Source: Butyricimonas faecalis
GTDB taxonomy: Bacteria; Bacteroidota; Bacteroidia; Bacteroidales; Marinifilaceae
Reading direction: 5' to 3'
NCBI RefSeq assembly: GCF_003991565.1
Contig: NZ_CP032819.1
Location: forward strand, 1,488,001-1,552,000
DNA: 64,000 nt
In this document: piece by piece, positions 1-8,004 of the stretch
How the letters are laid out: every line of letters starts with the position of its first letter
Numbering within the stretch: position 1 is the stretch's first letter
Notes under the pieces: model-generated
What the model was told of the DNA's origin: nothing
The model's database searches: none
Seen by the model: only the letters and a program-made list of their open reading frames with translations
Program-made: the position numbers and the translations under genes

Positions 1-71
1 GGAAAATGTACAGGTGTATCCACCATAGATTCAATCTTTCCCACCTCCTTTTGCAGTCTTTTTACAAACAT
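1..71 (-). CDS. Possible 5' end of an unknown gene leaving the window
   Basis: Read on the minus strand, an ATG at 71 opens a frame with no stop to the window edge (about 23 codons, beginning MFVKRLQKEVGKIES). A stop codon lies immediately upstream in the same frame, so 71 would be the start. The A/G-rich run before the start could serve as a weak ribosome site. It would be divergent from the gene at 190. Too little is visible to name a family, and the frame could be chance. Confidence 0.3.
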   Translation of the reverse strand, partial: MFVKRLQKEVGKIESMVDTPVHF

Positions 72-154
72 CTATTTTAGTAACTTTTGTTTTCCCTTCT
101 TTTCCAAGGCGACTTGAGAGCTATTGTCAAATATAATTTGGGAGATAAAATGTT

Positions 155-162
155 TATCTTTG
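155..162 (+). promoter_or_regulatory. Bacteroidota -7 promoter box
   Basis: The sequence TATCTTTG matches the Bacteroidota -7 consensus TAnnTTTG. It lies 27 bases before the ATG at 190. No TTTG -33 box sits at the ideal 19-base spacing; a TTTG at 137-140 is 14 bases away. Confidence 0.6.
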
Positions 163-189
163 TAAAGTTAATTTGACAAATGGTTGGCT

Positions 190-1335
190 ATGGAATTGAA
201 GAAAATAATTGAATCAAAATCATTTAGTTTTGATTATGATCGATATGCTAGAAATCTTGATTTTCCAACTTCTCTTGTAGTATATCTTGAGACTGTTTTT
301 TCTCCAAATCTGAATAGAGTTATTCAGAAAAACTTGCCTACTATTGAAAAAATATATGCAGATGCAGGTAAAACTTTTGTGTATCTTCCAGCCCTTTTAC
401 TGGAGATGACGGATTTGTTACCCTATTTCAAGCCTCTTGCGGTTATTGATGAAACAGTCACAAGTCAGAATATAACGCCGATCGTTACTACCAAATTATT
501 TGCAGAATTGAATATTTCTACGGATTGCCAAGGAGGGATGCTACTTACTCGGACAGGTAATGGAAATACAATGACGCTTACACCGTTGATGGTGAAAGGT
601 TTTACAATGAAAGCATTTTTAATAGAGCATGCGTCATTATCTAAAATTTGGGATAATCGTAAATATAGTACGGTTCTTACCGATGATAGATGGCCTGATA
701 TGGATGATACCCCATCCAAGGATCCGGAACTACATTTTAATGAAGATATTGCACGCATTGTTTCTGAAATTGATGAGAGAATACGTTATTTGAAAGAGAA
801 GGGATTATTCCATTTGCTCTCCGAGACAATTGCCCCCATGCTGTTGCCACAACTGAGTCGTTTGCATATTACCGATGATTACAGGATATTCCTTCCCGAT
901 TATCGGAATATGGAAATAAAAATGAATCCTTTGTCCAAGACGGTATATTTCCTTTTTCTGTGTAATCCTTGGGGTATTTCCCTGAATAGTTTATCGTATT
1001 ATCATTGTGAATTGACAGAAATCTATAGATTGGTGTCAGGACGGAGCAATTTAGATGATATGGCCGAAAGCATTAGACGTTTGGCTGACCCGTCCGACAA
1101 TTCTATCTACGAGAAATGTTCACGTATCAAGCGAGCCTTTTTACAAGATTTGTCGGATGATATTGCAAAAAACTATTATGTTTTCGGAGAAATCAATGAA
1201 CCTAAACGCATCTCCCTTTCTCGTTCATTGGTCGAAATTCCCGATGCATTAAAAAATATATCTAATGATCAGCGAATTACAAGACAAAACATGGATATAA
1301 TATCGGCTCTGATAAAAGGAATACCTAATATATAG
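190..1335 (+). CDS. Hypothetical protein, 381 aa
   Basis: I do not recognise this protein. The ATG at 190 is preferred over an in-frame TTG two codons earlier. No signal peptide or membrane segment is visible, so it is probably cytoplasmic. It has mixed helix and strand character, with a charged DERIRYLKEKG helix in the middle and an Arg/Ser-rich C-terminal stretch (KCSRIKRAFLQDL). It stands alone behind its own -7 box (155-162), and 212 non-coding bases follow it. The AT-rich unknown genes around it suggest an accessory region. No function is proposed. Confidence 0.75.
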   Translation: MELKKIIESKSFSFDYDRYARNLDFPTSLVVYLETVFSPNLNRVIQKNLPTIEKIYADAGKTFVYLPALLLEMTDLLPYFKPLAVIDETVTSQNITPIVTTKLFAELNISTDCQGGMLLTRTGNGNTMTLTPLMVKGFTMKAFLIEHASLSKIWDNRKYSTVLTDDRWPDMDDTPSKDPELHFNEDIARIVSEIDERIRYLKEKGLFHLLSETIAPMLLPQLSRLHITDDYRIFLPDYRNMEIKMNPLSKTVYFLFLCNPWGISLNSLSYYHCELTEIYRLVSGRSNLDDMAESIRRLADPSDNSIYEKCSRIKRAFLQDLSDDIAKNYYVFGEINEPKRISLSRSLVEIPDALKNISNDQRITRQNMDIISALIKGIPNI

Positions 1336-1347
1336 ATATTATTAAAC

Positions 1348-1366
1348 TTTTGCAAGTCTTGCAAAA
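1348..1366. repeat. Perfect 8-bp inverted repeat after the first gene
   Basis: TTTTGCAA, a 3-base spacer, then TTGCAAAA. It lies 12 bases after the stop of the 190-1335 gene and just upstream of the -7 box at 1392. It could be a short terminator followed by A/T, or an operator for the next gene. Confidence 0.45.
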
Positions 1367-1391
1367 AATATAGATGAAAACTGTTATACGC

Positions 1392-1399
1392 TATCTTTG
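1392..1399 (+). promoter_or_regulatory. -7 promoter box for the gene at 1548
   Basis: TATCTTTG matches the Bacteroidota -7 consensus. It implies a leader of roughly 140 bases before the ATG at 1548, containing the hairpin at 1476-1510. Confidence 0.55.
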
Positions 1400-1475
1400 T
1401 CTGCTGATATAAACAGTCAATCTTAGATTTAATTAAAAATTATTTTATAACTTTACGCATATGTAAAATTTCAGT

Positions 1476-1510
1476 TTTTATACCACCTCTAAGCAAGAAG
1501 TGGTATAAAA
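1476..1510 (+). promoter_or_regulatory. Leader hairpin upstream of the 1548 gene
   Basis: A perfect 11-bp inverted repeat (TTTTATACCAC / GTGGTATAAAA) with a 13-base loop ends 37 bases before the start codon. It would fold in the 5' leader if transcription starts after the -7 box at 1392. It may be an attenuator, a protein-binding hairpin or an operator; the sequence alone does not decide. Confidence 0.45.
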
Positions 1511-1547
1511 GCAAAAGGTGGAAAAATAACGAAATATTTAAACATTA

Positions 1548-2165
1548 ATGAATAGTGAAAATATTTTTGATATTTGGCGATTCTTAGGAAAGGGAACACC
1601 TTTCATTGTAAGAAGGAATGGATGGTATCATCTTTCGTATATGGTAACAAAAGTAAAACCCAAAGGATATTATGGAGAAGCCTATGGATATAGATTAACT
1701 GATGGGAAACCAGAGAATGGTAATACCAATGAAGAAATCATTGAATGCTGTGGTTGTGGAAATTGGGAACTCATTGAAAATCTTATAGAAAACATTGATG
1801 AACTAAAATGGAATTGTCTTGATAAAAATAACAACTTGACCTTTGGTAAATATAAGGGAATGAATGCTGAAGAGGTGAAGTCTAAGGATGAAGAATATTT
1901 TAAATGGGCGTTGATAAATATTGGAGGTTTTAACGAACTTCTCTTCGCTAGGAAATATAATGTTTCATTACAAGATTTACTTGCCACAAAGAAACAAATA
2001 AAAGCGGGATTGAATTTCTCTTCTGACGATTGGATAAAATCACCAGTAAAAAGCAATTTTGATTTTATCTTAGATCAATATAAATACGCTTGTTGGGCAA
2101 AACAAAAGGATATAAAAGTAGCAGTTAAAGAGATTGAAGAGTATTATAATCAAAATAAAATATAA
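1548..2165 (+). CDS. Hypothetical protein with ExoX-like C-terminal motif, 205 aa
   Basis: Residues about 98-128 read LTFGKYKGMNAEEV followed by DEEYFKWAL. This is the FGKYKG...D..Y..W pattern of the small domain found at the C-terminus of ExoX-like exonucleases and in phage and bacterial stand-alone proteins. No exonuclease DEDD motifs are present, so this is not a nuclease by itself. The N-terminal 90 residues include a GCG-type Cys pair (ECCGCGN) and match nothing I recognise. No signal peptide or membrane segment is visible. A 17-base gap separates it from the small ORF at 2183, suggesting cotranscription. Confidence 0.7.
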   Translation: MNSENIFDIWRFLGKGTPFIVRRNGWYHLSYMVTKVKPKGYYGEAYGYRLTDGKPENGNTNEEIIECCGCGNWELIENLIENIDELKWNCLDKNNNLTFGKYKGMNAEEVKSKDEEYFKWALINIGGFNELLFARKYNVSLQDLLATKKQIKAGLNFSSDDWIKSPVKSNFDFILDQYKYACWAKQKDIKVAVKEIEEYYNQNKI

Positions 2166-2182
2166 TTAAAAAGATATGAAAC

Positions 2183-2374
2183 ATGTTACATGTATGTTCG
2201 GTAAATTCATTCTACTCCACATTTAAACAATACTATCAGCAATTAAAAGCAAATGATTTCTATTCAACAGATGAAGAAATTTTGAAAAAAGTGCATGATA
2301 AAACTGAAGAAAAAATTAAAACAGAGATTTCTGTAGCAAAACGAGTTGCAGCCCATGTTGTAAGAGACATCTGA
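2183..2374 (+). CDS. Small hypothetical protein, 63 aa
   Basis: A short frame begins 17 bases after the previous stop. The second half is a highly charged helix (EEILKKVHDKTEEKIKTEI) suitable for a coiled coil; the first half is Cys/Tyr/Ser-rich. An alternative ATG at 2176 in another frame gives only 16 codons. It could be a genuine small partner of the 1548 gene or the remnant of a longer gene. Coding status is uncertain. Confidence 0.4.
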   Translation: MLHVCSVNSFYSTFKQYYQQLKANDFYSTDEEILKKVHDKTEEKIKTEISVAKRVAAHVVRDI

Positions 2375-2464
2375 TAGTTTTTTGTCCGATAGTAAGAACA
2401 ACTGTCAGCACAAGTCTTGACTATTACAAATAAAAAATAGTATTCAACATTAAACCTAGATAAT

Positions 2465-3961
2465 ATGTTGACATTACACCAACGTACAGAAATAATTCGA
2501 GAGACGATAACCGAAAGAATGAAATATACTCCCCAGCCGGGGGATCTTTCCTTCTCTGAATTGAAAAACTGTCCGGAATTATTAATATGGGGGTTTCCAG
2601 AAGGGACGATTTTTAATATAGTGACCTCCTATTATCTATATTTAAAACAAGGATATACTGCTAAAGATGCAATTTGTGAAATTGAAGCATTGGAGGAAAA
2701 TCGAGGAGATATCTTTCCAACAAACACTTTGACTGAATATGTCAAATATCGATTACAAAAAGAGCACGCTCCATTTGTTTATCTTTATTCTGAAGAATTG
2801 CTACACTCATTTCAAAACCTTATAAAGAGGAATTTGCAGATTTACGAATGCGAGGTGTTTGAGATGGATTTGCAAGATAGTGAAACTTTAACAAAATCTA
2901 CAGACACGAATACGGAACAAGTTAATACACCCCAAGATGATTCACTTACATCCAAAGACATTAAAATACCCTTAGCCATTATCATTTCAATCATAATAGG
3001 GATACCACTATTCTGCTATCTAGACAATGTGATAAAAGAAAAAATGGAATTTAAAGATATATATTCCGAACGTACATTAGTGGATTTTATACATAAATAT
3101 CCTAACAGCAAATATGATACAGACGAAATTTGTAACAGTTTTTTAAATACTGCAATTGAAGGTGGCATACCTGCATTGAAAGTATTCATAACTAATTTTA
3201 AAGATGCAGGAAAATTCTCAGAACAATACAAACAAGCAAGTTTGAAATTAAAAGATTTATGTGAGCAAATGTTTGCAAAATGTTTAAGTATTAACACTAT
3301 TGATTGTTGGGATGAATTCATACAATTAAAGCCACCTTATTTAATAGGTGAAGCGCAAAAACAAAGAAGTCAATTAAAAGATGAACTGATGATGGACAAA
3401 ATACATAAAGTTGCTTCACATAGCGAATGTATGTCATTATTGCATTCTCTTGATTTCGAGGAAAAAAAATATACACCAATATTAAAGAAAAAATGTGTAG
3501 ATTTATATGTAAAGGATTTTTTGCAAAAAGGAGAATATGCTTCAATAGCAAAACTCTATTCTATAAATAAATATGATATAACTTCATCAACCATTGTGTT
3601 CATTAATAATATGTACTACGATTTAAGTGTATGCTATAGTGGAAAAGTATCTGCAGAAATCATCGTTAAAGCAGGAAAAAGTTTCAGTCTTACAATTCCT
3701 AATGGCAGTTATCAAATAGTTGTAGTAACAAAGTTAAAAGGGAGTCCATCTGTATACGGATATAGGGATATCTTAGATAGAGAAGAAGCTTCTCCAGAAG
3801 ATTTATTACTTCAAAAAATTTTTGTTGGAAGTATAAACGTAAATGGCGGTCTATATAAAACAACTTACCCTATTCCCTCCCCAAAAAACAATGTGTTTAA
3901 ACCTTCAAATACATTCAATTCCAATAATTATTGGCCGTACAACTTTAGAAGAATACCATAA
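2465..3961 (+). CDS. Single-pass membrane protein of unknown function, 498 aa
   Basis: One strong membrane segment lies at about residues 168-188 (IPLAIIISIIIGIPLFCYL). It is preceded by a Thr/Asp/Gln-rich linker (about 140-165) and an N-terminal alpha-helical domain of about 135 residues without a signal peptide. After the membrane segment, about 200 residues are helical and repeat-like (LVDFIHKYPNSKYD...). A beta-rich C-terminal domain follows (VFINNMYYDLSV..., then IPNGSYQIVVV), and the tail is Asn/Pro/Tyr-rich. I do not recognise the family. Genes at 3984 and 4386 follow at short spacing and probably form one operon; the last also carries a membrane segment, suggesting a membrane complex. 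Confidence 0.75.
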   Translation: MLTLHQRTEIIRETITERMKYTPQPGDLSFSELKNCPELLIWGFPEGTIFNIVTSYYLYLKQGYTAKDAICEIEALEENRGDIFPTNTLTEYVKYRLQKEHAPFVYLYSEELLHSFQNLIKRNLQIYECEVFEMDLQDSETLTKSTDTNTEQVNTPQDDSLTSKDIKIPLAIIISIIIGIPLFCYLDNVIKEKMEFKDIYSERTLVDFIHKYPNSKYDTDEICNSFLNTAIEGGIPALKVFITNFKDAGKFSEQYKQASLKLKDLCEQMFAKCLSINTIDCWDEFIQLKPPYLIGEAQKQRSQLKDELMMDKIHKVASHSECMSLLHSLDFEEKKYTPILKKKCVDLYVKDFLQKGEYASIAKLYSINKYDITSSTIVFINNMYYDLSVCYSGKVSAEIIVKAGKSFSLTIPNGSYQIVVVTKLKGSPSVYGYRDILDREEASPEDLLLQKIFVGSINVNGGLYKTTYPIPSPKNNVFKPSNTFNSNNYWPYNFRRIP

Positions 3962-3983
3962 TTAAACTTAAAATAAAAACATC

Positions 3984-4373
3984 ATGTTTGCAAATACTTG
4001 GAACAACATCATTACTTGGTTTAAAGATCGGAGTGAGCGGGCGAAACTCATCAGAAGTTTTAATGAGTCGGCACGTCATGCTTTTATTAATGGGATTGCG
4101 CCCAGCCTTTTGAAAGCGAGTATGTCAAAAGGTGACAGTGCTTTTAAGCATCAGTTTTCAAGCTGGTTAAACAGCGGTTTTCGGATACAAGTATTTACGG
4201 GAAGAGTCTTGACAAGGGCAGAAATTATAACCATCGGCAAGGTGATTCTATCTGACGAAACCCTTGTGCGGAAGTTGGTGATATTAGGTTGGGACACACT
4301 TGAAGTGCATGGAGACAAAGGGACTTATGGCTGCAAATGGCAATTGAAAGACTTTATTTTACTTCCTGAATAA
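3984..4373 (+). CDS. Hypothetical protein, 129 aa, partner of J-domain-like gene
   Basis: A soluble basic protein with an amphipathic N-terminal half (NNIITWFKDRSERAKLIRSF) and a C-terminal half rich in strands (LVILGWDTLEV, then CKWQLKDFILL). No catalytic motif is recognised. It starts 22 bases after the 498-residue membrane protein and ends 12 bases before the J-domain-like gene, so all three are likely one transcript. Base composition is more balanced than that of the preceding genes. Confidence 0.75.
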   Translation: MFANTWNNIITWFKDRSERAKLIRSFNESARHAFINGIAPSLLKASMSKGDSAFKHQFSSWLNSGFRIQVFTGRVLTRAEIITIGKVILSDETLVRKLVILGWDTLEVHGDKGTYGCKWQLKDFILLPE

Positions 4374-4385
4374 ATTATTAGGTTT

Positions 4386-4799
4386 ATGGATACAACAATA
4401 CAAGATTCTTTGAATATAATGGCGCAACATACACAGAATAACGTATCAGACGGCAGAGTTGATTGGTGGATGTGGATAGCGATAGCGGAATTTGTTATTT
4501 TGCTTATTCTTGTTTTAAGCAAAAAGAGTTTGCCCAAGAATGAAAGGCTGCAACGCTTCAAAAACGAAAGCATGAATCATGAAATAGATTTCAACAACAC
4601 CATCAGCAGTGCTTTTCATGCAGAGGAACTTTATGATGAGTTGAAAGTCAAATGCCATCCGGACCGTTTCCCGATGAACCCGGAGAAAAGCAGAACGGCA
4701 GAAATGTTCTTTCAAGAAATCACGAAAAACAAGCATAACATGAAAAGATTGCTTGAGTTGAAAGAACAAGCAAAACATGAATTGAATATAAACTTTTAA
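4386..4799 (+). CDS. Membrane-anchored J-domain-like protein, 137 aa
   Basis: A membrane segment lies at about residues 26-45 (WWMWIAIAEFVILLILVL). A cytoplasmic part follows in which residues 80-95 read ELYDELKVKCHPDRF. The His-Pro-Asp at 91-93 sits in a loop between two charged helices, as in DnaJ J-domains, where HPD stimulates DnaK ATPase. The domain is shorter than a standard 70-residue J-domain and lacks a Gly/Phe region, so it is J-like rather than a full DnaJ. It is the third gene of the 2465-4799 cluster. Inferred role: recruiting Hsp70 to a membrane complex made by its neighbours. Confidence 0.7.
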   Translation: MDTTIQDSLNIMAQHTQNNVSDGRVDWWMWIAIAEFVILLILVLSKKSLPKNERLQRFKNESMNHEIDFNNTISSAFHAEELYDELKVKCHPDRFPMNPEKSRTAEMFFQEITKNKHNMKRLLELKEQAKHELNINF

Positions 4800-4857
4800 G
4801 ACATAGTCCTATGAAACAATAGATAAAATCTATATCCCATCTTAGAACTGATAAGCA

Positions 4858-5745
4858 ATGAAACGAATCATCACAACATTTTTGTACCTATCATTGTGTT
4901 GTCTCTTTCTTCACGCCGAGAGAGACAACCACATCCACGGAACACTGGAAAAGCAACCGGAATTTATAACCGGATTCAAATATCTTCCTCCCGGATTCGA
5001 ATGCTTTGCAGACATGTTTAAATATAAGGTCATAGATTTCCCCGGTTTCTCGAAACAAGACACCCTGTATTTCAAAAAATACACGCAACCCATAAACGGT
5101 TACATGGTCAAGGAAATACATGCACTAAACGATGATTGCTGTAATGCGTATGTCTTATGTTTTGAAAAAGGGAACAAAAAATTCTTTGTCGGAGGAGATG
5201 GTTACAGACATGCAGAGATATGCACGAAAAACAAAGCACACACGATCGACAGCATGGATTATGAGGGAGTTCCCGGCGGAAACATCATTACCCCCCACTC
5301 CTTTAAACTCTTGAAAGAATCGCGAGACAGTCTTTGCCTCAAGGCCTACAACTTGCATTTTGATTCCGCCAAAGAATATATAGACTACGGAAATTCTACG
5401 CATCTTACTTTTTGTTTCATCGACATAGATGTGGACGGGAAAGACGAATTGATTATCTTCTCTCCTTATTGGGGTACTTGTGGATTTCGAATCTATGATA
5501 TACGGGAAACTTCCCGAAAAATTCAATTAAAATCCATCTCGAAAGAAAAATTAGACCAAGCAATACGACTTTTAATCGCACCGAAAGAAGGTGTTCTTCT
5601 TTGTTGGTGGAGGAACTGTATCTATAAATACAAAATTCTTAAAAATGCAGCCCGTTCAATTATCAAACTCAAAGAGGTTGACAATGTGTGGTCCGAAATA
5701 ACTGATCTTTTCCTGTCCTATACTATAGAAGAACCAGAACCGTGA
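4858..5745 (+). CDS. Secreted hypothetical protein with an FG-GAP-like Asp-rich motif, 295 aa
   Basis: Residues 1-20 are a signal peptide (MKRIITTFLYLSLCCLFLHA). The mature part is beta-rich. It includes FIDIDVDGKDELIIF, the DxDxDG...EL pattern of calcium-binding FG-GAP/VCBS-like repeats, but only one copy is present. No lipobox is seen. It starts 58 bases after the J-domain-like gene and is the last gene before the tRNA-Asp pair. Function unknown; periplasmic or exported location is likely. Confidence 0.7.
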   Translation: MKRIITTFLYLSLCCLFLHAERDNHIHGTLEKQPEFITGFKYLPPGFECFADMFKYKVIDFPGFSKQDTLYFKKYTQPINGYMVKEIHALNDDCCNAYVLCFEKGNKKFFVGGDGYRHAEICTKNKAHTIDSMDYEGVPGGNIITPHSFKLLKESRDSLCLKAYNLHFDSAKEYIDYGNSTHLTFCFIDIDVDGKDELIIFSPYWGTCGFRIYDIRETSRKIQLKSISKEKLDQAIRLLIAPKEGVLLCWWRNCIYKYKILKNAARSIIKLKEVDNVWSEITDLFLSYTIEEPEP

Positions 5746-5784
5746 GCCCCAAAATCACACTTGTGGTGCGAATTACACAAAGAA

Positions 5785-5821
5785 AAATCCCAAAGAACTA
5801 ATTTTCAATTCTTTGGGATTT
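5785..5821 (-). terminator. Terminator of the tRNA-Asp pair
   Basis: A perfect 13-bp inverted repeat (AAATCCCAAAGAA / TTCTTTGGGATTT) with an 11-base loop lies 7 bases past the 3' end of the promoter-distal tRNA. On the minus strand it is followed by a T-rich tract. Confidence 0.8.
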
Positions 5822-5828
5822 ACTTTTG

Positions 5829-5902
5829 CGGTCTGGACGGGACTCGAACCCGCGACCCCATGCGTGACAGGCATGTATTCTAACCAGCTGAACTACCAGA
5901 CC
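5829..5902 (-). tRNA. tRNA-Asp (GTC)
   Basis: The minus strand folds as a 74-base tRNA: acceptor GGTCTGG/CCAGACC, D arm GTTCAGCTGGTTAGAAT, anticodon loop CTGTCAC giving GTC, T arm GCGGGTTCGAGTCCCG and discriminator G, the Asp identity base. CCA is not encoded. It is the downstream member of a tandem pair, 19 bases after the other copy. Confidence 0.95.
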
Positions 5903-5921
5903 AAAATATTTTCAAAAAAAG

Positions 5922-5995
5922 CGGTTCGGACGGGACTCGAACCCGCGACCCCATGCGTGACAGGCATGTATTCTAACCAGCTGAACTACCGAACC
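5922..5995 (-). tRNA. tRNA-Asp (GTC), second copy
   Basis: Identical to the neighbouring copy except in the acceptor stem (GGTTCGG/CCGAACC instead of GGTCTGG/CCAGACC). The compensated change keeps pairing intact, which points to a functional gene. It is nearest the promoter box at 6034-6041. Confidence 0.95.
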
Positions 5996-6033
5996 AAATT
6001 TAAAACAACCTCTGTTGTTTCCGATTGCGGGTG

Positions 6034-6063
6034 CAAATATAGCCTTTGTTTTTAATTCTACAA
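6034..6063 (-). promoter_or_regulatory. Promoter of the tRNA-Asp pair
   Basis: On the minus strand, TATATTTG (6041-6034) is a consensus -7 box, with a TTG at 6063-6061 separated by 19 bases, the preferred Bacteroidota spacing. It lies 38 bases upstream of the first tRNA. Confidence 0.7.
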
Positions 6064-6133
6064 TGATTTTTACGCAAAAAAATTCATGACAAACCATTTT
6101 TCCCATCATTTCAATAAATCAAGATTAAAAAAC

Positions 6134-6141
6134 TATATTTG
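6134..6141 (+). promoter_or_regulatory. -7 promoter box for the MutS-like gene
   Basis: TATATTTG matches TAnnTTTG and lies 20 bases before the ATG at 6162. It is divergent from the tRNA promoter about 75 bases away. Confidence 0.65.
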
Positions 6142-6161
6142 CAATAAATAATAGCCATATC

Positions 6162-7946
6162 ATGCAACAACCAAAAGAATACTATCAAACACAAATAGCA
6201 CACCTTATCATACTCCTGAAAAAACACAAGCAACAACGAAATGGAATCACGCTCGCGAAAGTGACCTTGTTCTTGTTAGCCATATATTTCATATATACTT
6301 TCGCGAACACGGGATTCACGCCTTATCTCGTAGCTTTTATTGCAGCTATTATACTATTCGTCATCACGAATATATTCGAAACCAAGTTATTAAAAAAGAT
6401 ACAATTCCTACATAAACTTGAAGAATGTTCCCGTGTAGAGTTAGAGTATCTTGCAGGAAACTTTAAAAATCTCCCGACAGGTGAAGAATACAAAGACCCG
6501 ACCCACCCTTACGCTCACGATCTTGATATATTCGGGGAAGATTCCCTTTTCCAATCCGTCAACCGCACGGTTACCCCTCACGGGAAAGAAAAGTTACGGG
6601 AATGGTTGCTCCACCCGCTAAAATGCAAACAAACCATCCTTGAACGCCAACAAGCCGTTGAAGAATTTGCCCGCCATCCGGAATGGTGTCACGTTTTCCG
6701 GGCTAAGGGCAACAGCCAGCGCATGACCCATGTGGACATGCAACAAATCGAACAATGGCAACAAGAACAAGTCGGGCTACCTCGCTGGACTCTCCCCTTC
6801 CTGTATATACTGCCGGCATTGACGGTCTCGGCTTGGATATTATACATTGCCTCCGTACTCACATTGAACATCCCGTTATTCCTCTCCTGCGTGTCTCTTT
6901 TTTGTAGCTACCTACCGGCTCAAAAAACATTGCGGACGCACATGCGACTGGATGAATTCACCCGTTCATTCAGCAACCTGCACGAACTGATCGGACACTT
7001 TTCCTCGTTTACCTGTTTCTCCGTCAAATTACAAACATTACATCAACAACTGTTCAACGAAACATACAACGCGGACGAGGCCCTACGTTCCCTGCATAAA
7101 ATACAGGAAAGTTTCGACCAACGCTCCAACGTGGTGGTTGCCATGTTCATGAACGGGCTTTTCATGCGGGAATTACACCTCATTCAGCGTCTTGTAACCT
7201 GGAAACGTCATTACGCCAATGCCATCCCGATCTGGGTGGAAATCACGGGTGAACTCGACGTGCTGGTCAGCTTGGCCAACTACAAGTATAACCACCCCGA
7301 TTTCATCCATCCCACTCCCGGTGACAACCTGCTTTTACGAGGTACATCAATCGGGCATCCCCTCCTACCTGCTAATGAATGCGTAACCAATGATTTTGAG
7401 GTCGCCCGGTTACACGAATTCCATATTATCACGGGAGCGAACATGGCCGGAAAATCCACCTTTCTGCGTGCAATCGGGGTAAATCTCGTACTTGCCTGTT
7501 GCGGGGCTGTTGTTCGGGCTGAAAGTTTTGAATTCCAACCCATGGCCCTCTTTACCAGCATGCGCACCGTTGACAATTTAGCCAAAGGAACCTCTTATTT
7601 CCATGCCGAATTGCTCCGCCTGCAACAACTTGTTCACATGGCACAACAGGAAGAACGCCTGTTTATCATTTTGGACGAAATACTGAAAGGCACGAACTCC
7701 CGGGACAAATTAAACGGTTCCCGTCGTTTCCTTCAAAAATTACTCACGCTACCTGTTGCCGGACTTGTTGCCACGCATGACCTCGAACTGGGAGAACTCG
7801 CCAACACGCTGCCGGACAATTTCTTCAACCGATGTTTCGAAATCACGCACACGGATGACGACATTGCCTACGACTATAAACTGAAACCCGGTATCAGTCA
7901 GAACATGAATGCCTCCATCCTGCTTGAAAAAATGAAACTCGTGTAA
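6162..7946 (+). CDS. Membrane-associated MutS-family ATPase, 594 aa
   Basis: The C-terminal third is a MutS-type ATPase domain: Walker A GANMAGKST at residues 425-433, a TSYFHAEL segment, Walker B FIILDEILKGTNS, and an ATHD switch before the end. The MutS mismatch-recognition and connector domains and the MutS2 Smr nuclease domain are absent. Instead there are hydrophobic pairs at about residues 28-70 and 210-255 that look like membrane segments. Helical lever-like sequence lies between 265 and 390. This architecture occurs in Bacteroidota as MutS-related proteins of unknown function. Membrane location argues against canonical mismatch repair. The gene has its own promoter. Confidence 0.85.
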   Translation: MQQPKEYYQTQIAHLIILLKKHKQQRNGITLAKVTLFLLAIYFIYTFANTGFTPYLVAFIAAIILFVITNIFETKLLKKIQFLHKLEECSRVELEYLAGNFKNLPTGEEYKDPTHPYAHDLDIFGEDSLFQSVNRTVTPHGKEKLREWLLHPLKCKQTILERQQAVEEFARHPEWCHVFRAKGNSQRMTHVDMQQIEQWQQEQVGLPRWTLPFLYILPALTVSAWILYIASVLTLNIPLFLSCVSLFCSYLPAQKTLRTHMRLDEFTRSFSNLHELIGHFSSFTCFSVKLQTLHQQLFNETYNADEALRSLHKIQESFDQRSNVVVAMFMNGLFMRELHLIQRLVTWKRHYANAIPIWVEITGELDVLVSLANYKYNHPDFIHPTPGDNLLLRGTSIGHPLLPANECVTNDFEVARLHEFHIITGANMAGKSTFLRAIGVNLVLACCGAVVRAESFEFQPMALFTSMRTVDNLAKGTSYFHAELLRLQQLVHMAQQEERLFIILDEILKGTNSRDKLNGSRRFLQKLLTLPVAGLVATHDLELGELANTLPDNFFNRCFEITHTDDDIAYDYKLKPGISQNMNASILLEKMKLV

Positions 7947-8004
7947 GAATGATTATCCGAACCTTCCTCTCTCTTTTCCGTTTAACACGGTAAAACAGGA
8001 AGAT

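Noticed and set aside
4858..5745. Assignment as an integrin-like FG-GAP protein
   Set aside because: Only one short DxDxDG motif is seen; a propeller needs several repeats, so the gene is left as hypothetical.
5813..6055. Open frame across both tRNA genes (WTGLEPATPCVTGM repeated)
   Set aside because: It is the antisense of two tRNA-Asp genes, a well-known false ORF type; not a protein.
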